A stretch of DNA of 64,000 nucleotides from Heloderma charlesbogerti (Eukaryota; Chordata; Lepidosauria; Squamata; Helodermatidae). Position 1 is the stretch's first letter. Each line of letters begins with the position of its first letter. A program made the position numbers and the translations under genes. Location: positions 62,001-126,000 of the forward strand of contig JANEZZ010002672.1 in NCBI GenBank assembly GCA_026122225.1, in the 5' to 3' direction. Below, in pieces: positions 21,451-32,511 of the stretch. Below the pieces are notes generated by a model. The model made no database searches, was not told where the DNA came from, and worked only from the letters and a program-made list of their open reading frames with translations.

Positions 21451-22904
21451 GATGCCACTAGGGTTGCCAGGTCTGGAACATCCCAGGCCCTGAGATTTCA
21501 GAGCCCAAACCTGAGACCTAGGGACATCTCAGCCAGGTGATGTCACAGGGTGGGCCCTGGTGATGTCACAGGGGGCAAGCTCTGGTGGTGATATTAAGCA
21601 TGATATATTAAGCATCAGCCTCAGTTGCTCAGAGCATATGATTCAAATAAAAAACACAAAGACTAACAAATGAGAAAATATTTCTCTGGTTGGAAATTAA
21701 GATAGAAAGCTTAGCGAAATGGGGGTATTCCCAAGTCCAGCTGAATTGAGGGGATAATTCCTTCTCACCTTTTTACAAAGCCTGGGTAGGGAACATTTAA
21801 TCTAGCCTATTCGCTTCTGGCAAGAAGGGTTTAAGTGCCCTCAGGCCAGTCACCACAAGGCCATTGTAGGAAGAGGGGAGCCTAAACCTCATAGAACTCA
21901 AAGGGGCTTACATATGATTAGGATGCTGCTGTTGTTGGTAAGCCTTGACTAGTGGGATCCCTCTCAAAATTATCCATAACCCACTGAAGTTTCCTGTGTT
22001 GATCATTCCCTGCTCAAAGAAATCTAACTATTCTTTTCACAAGATACCTCGCTTTGGGCTGTAATATAGCTACACTGAGACATTGCATCCAACAGTAACA
22101 TTAAGGAAACCCAGCGTGACTGCATTTGTTACACATATGTGGCAATCACCACAGAAATCGTAGGATATTTGCCCACATACTACATCCTAGAGTAGTGGGG
22201 GGTTTACATTGTTTCCACCACTGTCAAAACACACTCAGTCATGTAAAATGCTATTCTTCTGCTGACATCGACACAGTGGTACCTACATGATGCTGAGATG
22301 AGCCCATACCAAGCAGCTCCTCCCACTCCTCTCCCCATCCGTTCTGTTGACAGGACAATCACAACTACAAAATTAGTTCTAGCAAAAACAACAACAATAA
22401 ACAAAAGCAGTACAAAACAATAAAATCACAGAATTTCAGCCAGCCATTCTTGTCATACAGAGCTCATGAGGGGAACTGGCTAAACCTGTTGATGAGCTTA
22501 TGAGGGGCACTGACTAAACCTGTCACATGGACTGCACATGCTCCCTGCCTGCCACACACCCCCAACATTGCAGGGGAAAGATCAAGAAAGCTCAGCTTTT
22601 GAGGAACTCCAGGGCTTTCCAAAACAAAGTCTGGAAAACCACTGCTCTGGTACAGAGATCCCATCATGTATTTGCATGCTGGGAAGTAGAGAAGATGGAT
22701 GATGCATTTCGGCAGTATAAAGCCAACTTTTTTTTTTTTACTGCATCCCTTCGTACAGCATTTTGTTTAACTGAAGAAAGTGTCCTTAGTACGGCTGAAG
22801 GATCTGATTTCTCAACTACCTTTTATTTCCCACCCAACAGTCAAGATCATACAAATATGCCTACACACAAACACAGTCCCATATTTTCAGTCACCAAGGG
22901 CACA

Positions 22905-23013
22905 ATACTATGCATGTTTAGCCAGAAAAGTCCTACAACTCCAGGATTCCCCAGCTGGGGAACGCTGGGAGTTGTGGGGCTTTTTTTTCAGGCTAAACAT
23001 GTTAGGACTGTAC
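22905..23013. repeat. Hairpin repeat inside the large hAT-like element
   Basis: gcatgtttagccagaaaagt and tcctacaactcc on the left answer gggagttgtggggc and tcaggctaaacatgttagg on the right. Arms of about 45 bp with a near-zero loop. Related to the CAATCCTATGC palindromic family. Confidence 0.6.
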
Positions 23014-23695
23014 TCTGTTTTACTTTAGAAGCCCACTTTATCCATAAGCACCTGCCACTTAAAACAAACAAAACAAACCTGATTGTGAGCACAGCAGAGC
23101 AATAAGGGGAGAAGAGTGATAAGGGGTAATGAATCCCATCTGATCAATGCCAATTTGTCTGCTCATCCACACAACCAGGAACCTTTTCCAGCCAACAATG
23201 CAAGAAGCATTGTTAAACTCAAACAGGATTCACCTCTCTTTTCTTTCAGATAGGCAACTTAATAAGAAGTGTGTGTGCCATTAATTGCTAAACTGTATTA
23301 AGTGACAGAAGAGCCCTAAGGTCCTTATTCCAGCAGCTCAGGCTGGAAGATCCAGGAAAGTTCCTCTCTCCGTCACAAAGGCAGCAGGAAGGAACCCACC
23401 AAGTCATTTATTTTTAAAAGGGTGCCAGGTCACTCAAGCTTTTCTGGATAAAAGCCAGCCTTTCATTTGGAAATCCTTCATCCCAAATTGGTAGGCGAGG
23501 CTGCAGTTAGAGTTTGGAGGGGGGGGTGAAGGGAGGAAGACATCTGTACATGCTCAGAGATGGGCTCGAGGGAGTTCTTTTTTCCTCGCAGATTCCTACA
23601 AACTATGCTCAGCTTTGTCCCTGAAAAAACAAGCGCTGGGGATAAGCTCTCTCTCAAAATGATCGCTGGAGGATCGTCTTCCTGGACCTCATCCG

Positions 23696-23862
23696 AGACA
23701 TTTTCTTTCTCTCATAATTTCTTCCCCCCCTTTTCTTCCTCCCACTCTTGCCTTTTTCTCCCCGTTCCCTGCTTTCACCTCTTTCCTGCTCTTTTCTTTC
23801 CTCTTTGTCTCTCTCTTTCCTTCCTACTCTTTCCCTTCATGTTCTTCCCTTTCTCCATCAAC
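23696..23862. repeat. Polypyrimidine tract (about 165 bp)
   Basis: Almost continuous C/T on the plus strand with very few purines. Such mirror-like homopurine-homopyrimidine tracts can form triplex DNA. It lies inside the 2.8-kb element. No splice acceptor or exon is supported downstream. Confidence 0.75.
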
Positions 23863-24249
23863 AGCTTTACCCCTGAATGACTGAGGCCAAGCCAGGCTCC
23901 ACTTTAAATTCACTGCTGCTGTGGCTGCTGGCTTTCCCTTTCCCTCTTGCCCTGTCAAAATACCCACCAGGCCAAGTCAACAATTCCAGGTCACCCTCCC
24001 CACCACTGAGATTGGGCTGGCGAGAGGAGGGTGTCCACCTGTGGATGCTGTCTGAGGTGACCAGGCAGGAGAAGGAAGAGGGCGGAGAGGAGCCTCTGCC
24101 ACTTCTTGCTTTGGGCAGCACTCTCTCCATTCCCGTTCCAGGCCTGGAGACTCGGGATGAGGGGGAGATTCAGGACGAGGCCCAAAGATTCAGGATGAGG
24201 CCCAGAGACTCTGGGGGAGGCCCAGAGGCCCGGCAACCCTAGATGCCAC

Positions 24250-25246
24250 TGTGTATTTGTTCACTGGCTCTCTGCCTGTCAAGCAAGCAAGTGGGAGCAG
24301 TGATGAGAAAGTGGAGGAGGAGGAATAGCAGCTGGTGACAATGGCAGTGAGAAATTTACCTCAGTGAGGGAAGGGGGCATTGAGGGGGCCTTGCCCAACA
24401 GCCCTCAAAAAGTGAGTTGGCACTGACAGCTCTACCACTGCTGGGTAAGACCATGAGCAAGCATTCTAAAGTGAGTTTGAGGATGGCACTTGCAACAAAG
24501 CCGGTGTGTGTTGGGTGCGTGGGGAGAAGTAGTGGTTCTGGCAGTAGGCCCTGGGGAGGCCTAGCAAGGGGAGCCTGTCCAGCCCCCTTGAAATCTGGAG
24601 TGGCATGGACAAAGTTATCTCAATGGCAAATCCTGTTCACAGTATATCATCCTATCGGGGTTCAGACTAGTTGCAACAGCCTCCAGCAAGGGAATGGGGC
24701 TTCATTATCCATTTACCATTTTCACTTTTGCCCATTGCTACGCTAGTCACCATACACAGATTAAGTTGCATGCATGGGCCTATCCCACGGGCATGCATGC
24801 CGCCAGATGATGTCTCTTGAAATCAAGGATGATTCAGGAATGACACTTCTGCAAGTTCTTACCCAACCTGATCAGATCTACACGGCCCAGGCTTATGTAC
24901 AGATTGGAACTCAGTTCTTCACCGGCTTTTATACTTCCCAAATGTTCCGACGGCTCGAAATACACACACACGTTTCAAAATGCATATGTTGATGGAAAAT
25001 ACATTCAGAAATTTATATATGGAGATAAAATATGTTTAAAATCTGTATTGTAAAAAAATGTAATTGTAAATATGCAGGTAACAAGGAAAAGAAAGTTTTA
25101 ATGGAGGATTACCCATCTATGGGGCATCAGATGTGGAGAGTCCTTTGAGATTTCAGAGACATGTTATGTAAAATAAGGTACACTAACACACTTGCAGTCT
25201 TGTTCTGTGCATGTCTACTCAGATGTAAACATGCTTGTTGTGGGCA
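24250..25246. other. No recognised gene; weak old repeat
   Basis: 25123-25175 (catcagatgtggagagtcct, gagatttcagagacatgtta) resembles 26305-26365 (cattggatgtgcagagtcct, gagatctcagagaaacgtta), so an unnamed repeat is shared. The rest is unassigned. Confidence 0.45.
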
Positions 25247-25995
25247 TAGAATGACAGAATAGTAAGGTTAGAAGGGGCCTATAAGACCATCGAGTCCAGC
25301 CCCCTGCTCAATGCAGGAATCCAAGTCAGAGCATCCCCGACAGATGGCTGTCCAGCTTCCTCTTGAATACCTCCAGCATGGGAGAGCCCACCACCTCCCT
25401 AGGTAATTGGTTCCATTGTCGTATTGCTCTAAGAGCCAGGAAGTTTCTCCTGATATTCAGCCGGAATCTAGCTTCCTCTAACTTGAGCTCATTATTCTGT
25501 GTCCTGCACTCTGGGATGATCAAGAAGAGATCCTGGCCTTCCTCTCTGTGACAACCTTTCAAGTACTTGAAGAGCACTATCTTATCTCAGTCTTTTCTTC
25601 TCAAGGCTAAACATGCCCAGTTCTTTCAGTCTCTCCTCATAGGGCTTTGTTTCCAGTCCCCTGATTATCTTCGTTGCCCTCCTCTGAACCTTTTCCAGTT
25701 TGTCTGCATCCTTCTTAAAGTGTGGTGCCCCGAACTGGACACAGTATTCAAGATGAAGCCTAGCCAGTGCTGATTATAGGGGAACTAGTACTTCACGGGA
25801 TTTGGAAGCTATACGTCTATTAATGAAGCCCCAAATAGCATTTGCCTTTTTTGCAGCCACATCACATTGTTGGCTCATATTCAGCTTATGATTTACCACA
25901 GTTCCAAGATCCTTCTCACCTATAGTATTATTGGGCCAAGTATCCTCCATCTTGTAAGTGTGCTTTTGGTTTCTTTTTCCTAGTTGCATTTTGTT
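25247..25995 (-). mobile_element. CR1 LINE, 5'-truncated, ORF2 C-terminus and 3' end
   Basis: On the minus strand it encodes the CR1 C-terminal region in order: [51 protein letters not shown], then [11 protein letters not shown]. The segment 25577-25326 has LFKYLKG, RFRLNIRRNFLALRAIRQWN and QLPREVVGSPMLEVFKRKLD. Stops at about 25774 and 25590 break the frame. It ends with the typical GACTCGATGG...TTCTGTCATTCTATG tail. About 750 bp remain of a roughly 4.5-kb family length. Confidence 0.92.
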
Positions 25996-26100
25996 TTATT
26001 CTGGCTTTTAATGCTCTCTGGTTTTTAATTGTACTGAGATTTGTTATTGTTAACTGCCATGGGGCCCCTTTTTAGGGGCAAAAGGAGGTATAGAATTTTT
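25996..26100 (+). mobile_element. L2-like LINE/SINE 3' tail fragment
   Basis: ttattgttaactgccatggg, gcccctttttaggggc, aaaaggaggtatagaatttt resembles the 3' UTR hairpin and tail of L2-type elements. Very short; tentative. Confidence 0.4.
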
Positions 26101-27860
26101 TAAAAATCAATTGAGTTCAATGGGTTCAATGACTTACTCTCATATACGTGCATGAAGGCTTGGGGCTTTAGCCATTCTGCCATAGTCTGAGTTCTGAAAG
26201 GCTGTACCTTTTCCCCTAATTGTTTAGGGTGAGGTGGAGATGCTAATCCATTATACTCTTCAGAGTAAACAGCCAGGCAGTTGTAGTTGTCCTGAATTAA
26301 TTATTTCTGAGGTGGGCATTGGATGTGCAGAGTCCTTGGAGATCTCAGAGAAACGTTATATAAAAAAGAAAGAAAAACACTTTAATATGAGGATGCAAGT
26401 CATTACAGATTATGCCTTGAGAGGCCTTGGCTATGCATGGCTATGCATGGTCAGTGTGGAACTGGGAGCATGGGAAGCTATTTGGTGCATGTGCTCCTCC
26501 AGTCTACAGAGAGTGTTCAAGACTGTAACATCCCTGCAAGTAGTGGAGTAGATATACATATAATAAATGGGGGAATGAAAAGAAAAGCACATAACCCAAC
26601 AATATGCCTAACAGTTAAGCACTTTGTACACTGTGTGTGTGTGTGTGTGTGTTTGAGGAGAGAAATGACTGCCATTATATAAGACCGTTATGTCAATTAA
26701 GCATCAATTGACAGTTAAAAGAGCATTTATTGAAATTTAATAGGAAAGATGATGTGTAATCAACTTTAAATTTATAAGACACAAATATAATTAGATTTCC
26801 AACACATAAAAATTGTAAGGAATATTTAGGCCCTTAATTAGAATTTAAAAAGCCAGCAATATCAAGTTAATAATTGTGACAACTAATAGAGTATCTATCT
26901 AAATGTCAGTTATTTTATTAATTGATATTTAATTTGCCATAGACTGCCTTGGTAAATGTTAATTAAATGCCAGAAAATTCCTTACAATTTTAACATATTA
27001 ATAATCCTAAATTATGTCTTTATTGCCCACATAATTGTGAGCTAATTACACAGCAACCAGATTCACCCTCCCTTTTACTGAAAGCTCAGTAGGACATGCT
27101 TTTTTCTTTTCTTTTCTTTTTACAGGTCAACAACCTCACTGGCTTGTTGGATACTCAAGCAGAGCGCAAGCAGTACGTTGTTTCAGCAGTACAGAAAATA
27201 TAATTCACATCACAGCTACTCCCATGATACAAAGATATTTGAGTCAGGTGCTCTTCTTTTGCTCAGCTTATTAGAATATGGTTACATTCATTTATACGAA
27301 AAGCCTAGGTGAGGAGTTTCCAGCTGGAATGGACAACTGGAGGATCACAGGCACATCTAATTCCTGGAGCAGGTTCATCTGGCCTTTGTGGCCCTAGGAT
27401 GGCTGGTTGTTCTGGGTGACCAGCCCATTATGAGCTGGTCCTCAATTTGGAGGGACTTGAGCCTAGCTCATAATGGGGCGGGGATTTCTGGACTGGGGAA
27501 GTGGGTATTCCAAACCACCCAACTCTAGAATTTCCCACCATTTGCCATTGCTGAGCCATCCCTCAACCAGGGGTTGGATCTAGCCACTGCCAATTGCTGT
27601 GACATGCACCTGATCATATATGCTCTGAAGGTCTTATGTTCTCTGAAGAACGTACAGGATCAGGCTATTCATCTTGTGGAGTTGGATCCAGATTTAAGCT
27701 GGATCAAATGCACCGGCACTTCCCTGTGCTCTCCTTCCCATGGCAGCCCCACGGACACCTGGAAATGCTCCACAGTGGGTGGTCCACATGTTTATTTTCA
27801 GTCATGGTGTCTTAAATAAATAAGCCACCAAGTTTTGTGGCAAATGCCAGGCGCCTGCAG
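26101..27860. other. Unique DNA with GT microsatellite and AT-rich candidate conserved element
   Basis: (GT)n at about 26629-26651. 26690-27060 is repeat-free and dense in TAAT/ATTA words (aattagatttcc, taattaga, aatagagtatctatctaa, atttaatttgcc, gttaattaaatgcc, ctaattacacagc). This is the strongest candidate for conserved regulatory DNA in the window, but I cannot test conservation. No gene recognised. Confidence 0.35.
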
Positions 27861-28082
27861 GCACCCATTCTGCAACCCAACCCCTCATGCATAGCTTGTT
27901 GTGTCATCTGAACCTGGTGAGGATGGTTGTCAGCATGGTTAACAAACCACCCAGGACCCATGGAGTGTTTTAACATTGTATGTGGTTTGTTAACCATGGC
28001 AACAACTCACCCTCACGCCTCACCAGGTTTGGGTGACATGACAACCTGTACATGGGGGTTGTGTTATGGAACAGGTGCCCAT
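27861..28082. repeat. Foldback element
   Basis: Left arm 27861-27950 (gcacccattctgcaaccc ... aacctggtgaggatggttgt ... catggttaacaaaccac). Right arm 27982-28082 (gtggtttgttaaccatgg ... cctcaccaggtttgggtg ... gaacaggtgccc) is its imperfect inverse. Arms of about 95 bp, loop about 30 bp. The gtttgttaaccatggcaaca text resembles parts of the foldback at 4251-5026, so they may be one family. Confidence 0.65.
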
Positions 28083-28261
28083 GGGCTTAAAAGATTGTGT
28101 GGACCAGTGAGTCAAAACAGACCCCGCTGAATGGGGTGAGCTGTGGTGTGTGGGGGGAGGGAAGATCCCCCCAAATTGGATGGAGAGACGTTCCACAAGC
28201 AGAGTCCTTCCTCTCATGAAAGATCCCCTTGCTCTTGCAGAAGGCACATCCTTGTTGTTGT

Positions 28262-29980
28262 TCAGTCGTTCAGTTGTGTCCGACTCTTCGTGACCCCATG
28301 GACCATAGCACGCCAGGCCTTCCTGTCCTGTGCTCTCTCCCGGAGCGTGCTCAAGTTCATATTCATTGCATCCGTGATGCTATCTAGCCATCTCATCCTC
28401 TGCCGTCCCCTTCTCCTTTTGCCTTCAGTCTTTCCCAGCATCAGGGTCTTTTCCAGGGAGTTTTCTCTTCGCATTAGGTGGCCAAAATATTGGAGCTTCA
28501 GCTTCATTATCTGTCCTTCCAATGAGCACTCAGGGTTGATTTCCTTTAGGATGGGCTGATTTGACCTCCTTGCAGTCCAGGGGACACGTAAGAGTCTTCT
28601 CCAGCACCACAGTTCGAAAGCATCAATTCTTCGGTGCTCAGCCTTCCTTATAGTCCAGCTCTTACAGCCATACATTACTACTGGAAAAACCATAGCTTTG
28701 ATTAGACGGACCTTTGTCGGCAAGGTGATGTCTCTGCTTCTTACTATGCTGTCTAGGTTGGCCATAGCTTTCCTCCCAAGGAGCAAGCGTCTTTTAATTT
28801 CATGGCTACAGTCACCGTCTGCGGTGATCTTGGAGCCCAAGAAAGTAAAATCTGTCACTGCTTCCATTTCTTCCCCTTCTATATGCCAGGAAGTGATGGG
28901 GCCAGATGCCATGATCTTAGTTTTTTTAATGTTGAGTTTCAAACCAGCTTTTGCACTCTCCTCTTTCACCCTCAATAAGAGGCTCTTGAGATTCTCTTCG
29001 CTTTCTGCCATTAGGGTGGTATCGTCTGCATATCGGAGGTTGTTGATAATTCTCCCAGCAATCTTAATTCCGACCTCTGATTCATCCAACCCGGCATTTC
29101 TCATGATGTACTCTGCATATAAGTTAAATAAGCAGGGTGACAATATGCAGCCTTGTCGTACCCCTTTCCCAATTTTGAACCAATCGGTTGTTCCATGTCT
29201 GGTTCTTACTGTTGCTTCTTGACCCTCGTACAGGTTTCTCAGGAGACAGGTAAGGTGGTCTGGTATTCCCATCACTTTAAGAATTTGCCACAGTTTGTTG
29301 TGATCCACACAATCAAAGGCTTTAGCGTAGTCAATGAAGCAGAAATAGACGTTTTTCTGGAATTCTCTTGCTTTCTCCATGATGCAGCGAATGTTGGCGA
29401 TTTGATCTCTAGTTCCTCTGCCTCTTCGAAACCCAGCTTGTACTTCCGGTAGTTCTCGGTTTGCATACTGCTGAAGCCTAGCTTGTAGGATTTTAAGCAT
29501 CACCTTGCTGGCATGTGAAATGAGCGCAATTGTGCGGTAGTTTGAACAGTCTTTGGCGTTGCCCTTCTTTGGAATTGGAATGTAAACTGACCTTTTCCAG
29601 TCTTGTGGCCACTGTTGAGTGTTCCAGATTTGTTGGCATATTGAATGCAGCACTTTAACAGCATCATCTTTTAGGATTTTAAATAGCTCAGCTGGAATAC
29701 TGTCATCTCCGCTAGCTTTGTTGTTACTAATGCTTCCTAAGGCCCACTTGACTTCACTCTCTAGGATGTCCGGCTCAAGTTCAGTGACCGCACTATCATG
29801 GCTATCAGGGACATTCAGATCTTTCCTGTATAGTTCTTCTGTGTATTCTTGCCACCTCTTCTTAATCTCATCTGCTTCTGTTAGGTCCCTGCCTTCTTTG
29901 TCCTTTATCATGCCCGTCTTTGCACAAAACGTCCCCTTGAGATCTCCAATTTTCTTGAAGAGATCTCTAGTCTTTCCCAT
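28262..29980 (-). pseudogene. BovB ORF2 C-terminal part: reverse transcriptase
   Basis: 572 codons from an internal Met. The open frame extends further upstream to the frameshift near 30165. RT motifs: FIDYAKAFDCVDH at residues 215-227 (motif A), GVRQGCILSPCLFN at 273-286 (motif B) and RYADDTTLMAES at 316-327 (motif C, catalytic DD). The C-terminal tail RRRGRQRMRWLDSITDAMNM ends in VHGVTKSRTQLND, as is normal for BovB. No stop or frameshift is seen within this segment. It is inactive only because it is separated from the endonuclease part and from a start. An RNA-directed DNA polymerase for target-primed integration; also the likely source of enzyme for Sauria-type SINEs. Confidence 0.92.
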
Positions 29981-30120
29981 TCTGTTGTTTTCCTCGATTT
30001 CTTTGCATTGTTCATTTAAGAAGGCCTTCTTGTCTCTCCTTGCTATTCTCTGGAACTCTGCATTTAGTTGGGTATATCTTCCCCTTTCTCCCTTGCTTTT
30101 CGCTTCCCTTCTTTCCTCAG

Positions 30121-31404
30121 CTACTTGTAAAGCCTCATCAGACAGCGACTTTGCTTTCTTGCATTTCTTTTCTTGGGGATGGATTGAGTTGCTGCCTCCT
30201 GAACAATGTTACGGACCTCCGTCCATAGTTCCTCAGGCACTGTGTCTATCAGGTCTAATCCCTGAAATCTATTCCTCACCTCCACTGTATATTCATCAGG
30301 GATATGATTTAGGTCATACCTGAATGGTTTAGTGGTTTTCCCGACGTTCTTCAATTTAAGCCGAAATTTTGCAAGAAGCAGCTCATGATCTGAGCCACAG
30401 TCAGCTCCAGGTCTTGTTTTGACTGACTGTATGGAGCTTCTCCATCTTTGGCTGCAAAGGACATAATCAATCTGATTTCGATATTGACCATCTGGTGACG
30501 TCCATGTGTAGAGTCGCCTCTTGTGCTGTTGGAAAAGAGTGTTTGCTATGATCAGCATGTTCTCTTGGCAAAACTCTATTAGCTTTTGTCCTGCTTCATT
30601 TTGTACACCAAGGCCATGCCTGCCTGTTATCCCGGTGATTTCCTGACTTCCTACTTTAGCATTCCAATCCCCTATGATGAAGAGGACATCTTTTTTTGGT
30701 GTTAGTTCTAGAAGGTGTTGTAGGTCTTCATAGAACCGATCAACCTCAGCTTCTTCGGCCTCAGTGGTTGGGGCATAGACTTGAATTACTGTGATGTTGA
30801 ATGGTTTGCCTTGGATTCGTACTGAGATCATTCTATCATTTTTAAGATTGTACCCCAGTACTGCTTTTCCCACCCTTTTGTTGACTATGAGTGCTACTCC
30901 ATTTCGTCTAAGGGATTCTTGCCCACAATAGTAGATATGATGGTCACCTGAATTAAATTCGCCCATGCCTGTCCAATTTAGTTCGCTGATTCCCAAGATG
31001 TCGATGTTCAATCTTGCCATCTCATGTTTGACCACCTCCAGCTTACCTTGATTCATTGATCTGACATTCCAGGTTCCTAAACAATATTGTTCTTTACAGC
31101 ATCGGATTTTCTTTTCACCGCCTGACACATCCACAGCTGAGTGTCCTTTCGGGTTTGGCCCAGCCGCTTCACTCTTTCTGGTGCTACTTGGAAATACCCT
31201 CTGCTCTTCCCCAGTAGCATATTGGACACCTTCCGACCTGAGGGGCTCATCTTCCGGCGTCATCTCTTTTAGCCTTGTGATACGTTCCATGGGGTTTTCT
31301 TGGCAAGAATACTGGAGTGGGTTGCCATTTCCTTCTCCAGTGGACCAGATTTTGTCAGAACTCTCTGCCATGACCTGTCCATCTTGGGTGGCCCTGCACG
31401 GCAT
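30121..31404 (-). pseudogene. BovB ORF2 N-terminal part: AP-like endonuclease
   Basis: 427 codons ending at a premature stop. An endonuclease/exonuclease/phosphatase fold nicks target DNA to prime reverse transcription. Motifs seen: GTWNVRSM at residues 110-117, ISELNW at 139-144 (catalytic Glu), QVYAPT at 208-213, IGDWNAKVG at 244-252, YTWTSP at 299-304, QIDYVLC at 311-317 and SDHELL at 338-343. All expected catalytic positions look intact. The last ~17 residues are out of frame: one base appears lost from an A-run at about 30165-30172, after which the true frame continues in the reverse-transcriptase segment. The first ATG at 31404 is in the expected BovB 5' region. Confidence 0.9.
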
Positions 31405-31481
31405 AGCTTATGGCTTCACTGAGTTACGCAAACCCCTTCGCCACAACAAGGCAGTGATCCATGAAGGGGAAGGCACATCCT

Positions 31482-32140
31482 AGCTGCCTCCAGCCCATGC
31501 TGTTCAAGTAATTTCAATACAGCACTTTCAGAACTTTAGTATGAAACTCCTCACACACTTTAAGAAACTTTGTTGGTGCAGTGCAAACTTTGCCAACGTG
31601 CTTGGAAAGTGGACTATATCTCTTAGCTCAGCACTGGAAGAAATGCTTTTATTACAAGGCAAGGCAGGGAGCCACTGGTACAAAGGCATTTTAATCAGAT
31701 TATTGGCTTATCCCCCTTTTCTGCTGGCTTTTTTGCAGACCTGGTACCTTTCCTTATCACCTCTTTCCTGCAAATATCTCTGCAGTTGACATGGAGGTGA
31801 CCTCCTCTTCCCCTACCCAAGGAAACCCAGCAAGGCTTCTGCTAATATTTCTCCTCATCTCCTATGAACAGCATCATCACTGGGATCAAATGGGTTTTGT
31901 TAAAATATTCCGCAGGTGGTAAATTCTCCATCTCTACTTTTGTGGCATGGACTCTCATCTTCCATTTCTGCCTCAAAATTTTGAATGTATTTCAGTCAGT
32001 GCTGGCTCTAGGTCTGGGGGGAATTGCAAGATACTCTCAGTAGCCCCTTCTCCTTCTTACCATCACCCATTTGCTCGCCCTCTTTCTCTGGGCCCAATCT
32101 CTATGGCAGCCCAGAGGTAAAGGCAAGCAGAGGCTCTTTC
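31482..32140. other. No recognised feature
   Basis: Unique-looking DNA between the BovB copy and a hAT element. No gene recognised. Confidence 0.5.
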
Positions 32141-32148
32141 TCCTAACT

Positions 32149-32503
32149 CAGGAGTGGGCAATGTTGGGCAGTCGAGGGACCAATTCCCAGCCCCCAGGCC
32201 CTCCTGGGGACCATACTCCTGATGGTGATGGCACAAAAATTCAGCAGCGGATGAAATTCAGTGGCCAACTCCTACAGAGGCTCAAAAGGGCCACATTTAG
32301 CTTGAAAACAAGCTAACTTTGGCATGTTTTAATCTCTGTAGAGGTTGCCACTGATTTTCAGTGGCAAACTGCATATCATTGTTTTTTACACTGCAGCAGC
32401 TGCCACCTAATTCCAGTGGTGTGGGGGTAGCGGTGTGTGTGTGGGGGAGGCAGTGGTTGACCTTCAGCCTATGAGGGTCTGTACTGGCCCTTGCCCAACC
32501 CTG
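32149..32503. mobile_element. hAT MITE with CAGGAGTGGGCAA ends, perfect TSD
   Basis: Starts caggagtgggcaatgttggg and ends cccttgcccaaccctg, the common hAT termini CAGGGGTGGGCAA. The 8-bp TSD tcctaact is at 32141-32148 and 32504-32511 (8/8). Different subfamily from the TAGGGATG group. Confidence 0.9.
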
Positions 32504-32511
32504 TCCTAACT

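Larger units (their letters stand above)
21459..24241. mobile_element. Large (2.8-kb) hAT-like element without transposase, perfect TSD
   Basis: Left end tagggttgccaggtctgg and right end aggcccggcaaccct plus a form inverted repeats of about 14 bp. The 8-bp TSD gatgccac is at 21451-21458 and 24242-24249 (8/8). Subterminal tandem motifs fit hAT transposase-binding arrays: gatgtcacaggg twice at the left, and attcaggatgaggcccagag-like units at 24150-24235 on the right. The longest internal frame (22527-23105, 192 codons) shows no RNase-H-like or hAT dimerisation motif. The element is therefore non-autonomous and carries unrelated DNA. Confidence 0.75.
28253..31468 (-). mobile_element. BovB (RTE-clade) LINE, near full-length, 13-bp TSD
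   Basis: A 3.2-kb non-LTR retrotransposon on the minus strand, close to the usual BovB length. The 13-bp TSD gaaggcacatcct is at 28240-28252 and 31469-31481, identical on both sides. The 5' side begins ccccttcatggatcactgc (minus strand) and the 3' side ends in gaacaacaaca. It encodes an apurinic endonuclease and reverse transcriptase in one polyprotein, now split by a frameshift near 30165. Perfect TSD and intact catalytic motifs suggest a fairly recent insertion. Confidence 0.95.

Noticed and set aside
22527..23105. 192-codon plus-strand open frame inside the large hAT-like element as a transposase
   Set aside because: The translation shows no RNase-H-like catalytic motifs, zinc finger or hAT dimerisation region. 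It is rich in low-complexity and repeat-derived stretches and includes the hairpin repeat at 22905.
23560..23880. Polypyrimidine tract plus AG as a splice acceptor for an exon
   Set aside because: No downstream open frame of convincing composition and no partner donor; it lies within a mobile element.
28262..31404. Host endonuclease and polymerase genes
   Set aside because: Motifs, order, TSD and repeat copies (2282-2795) show a BovB retrotransposon.
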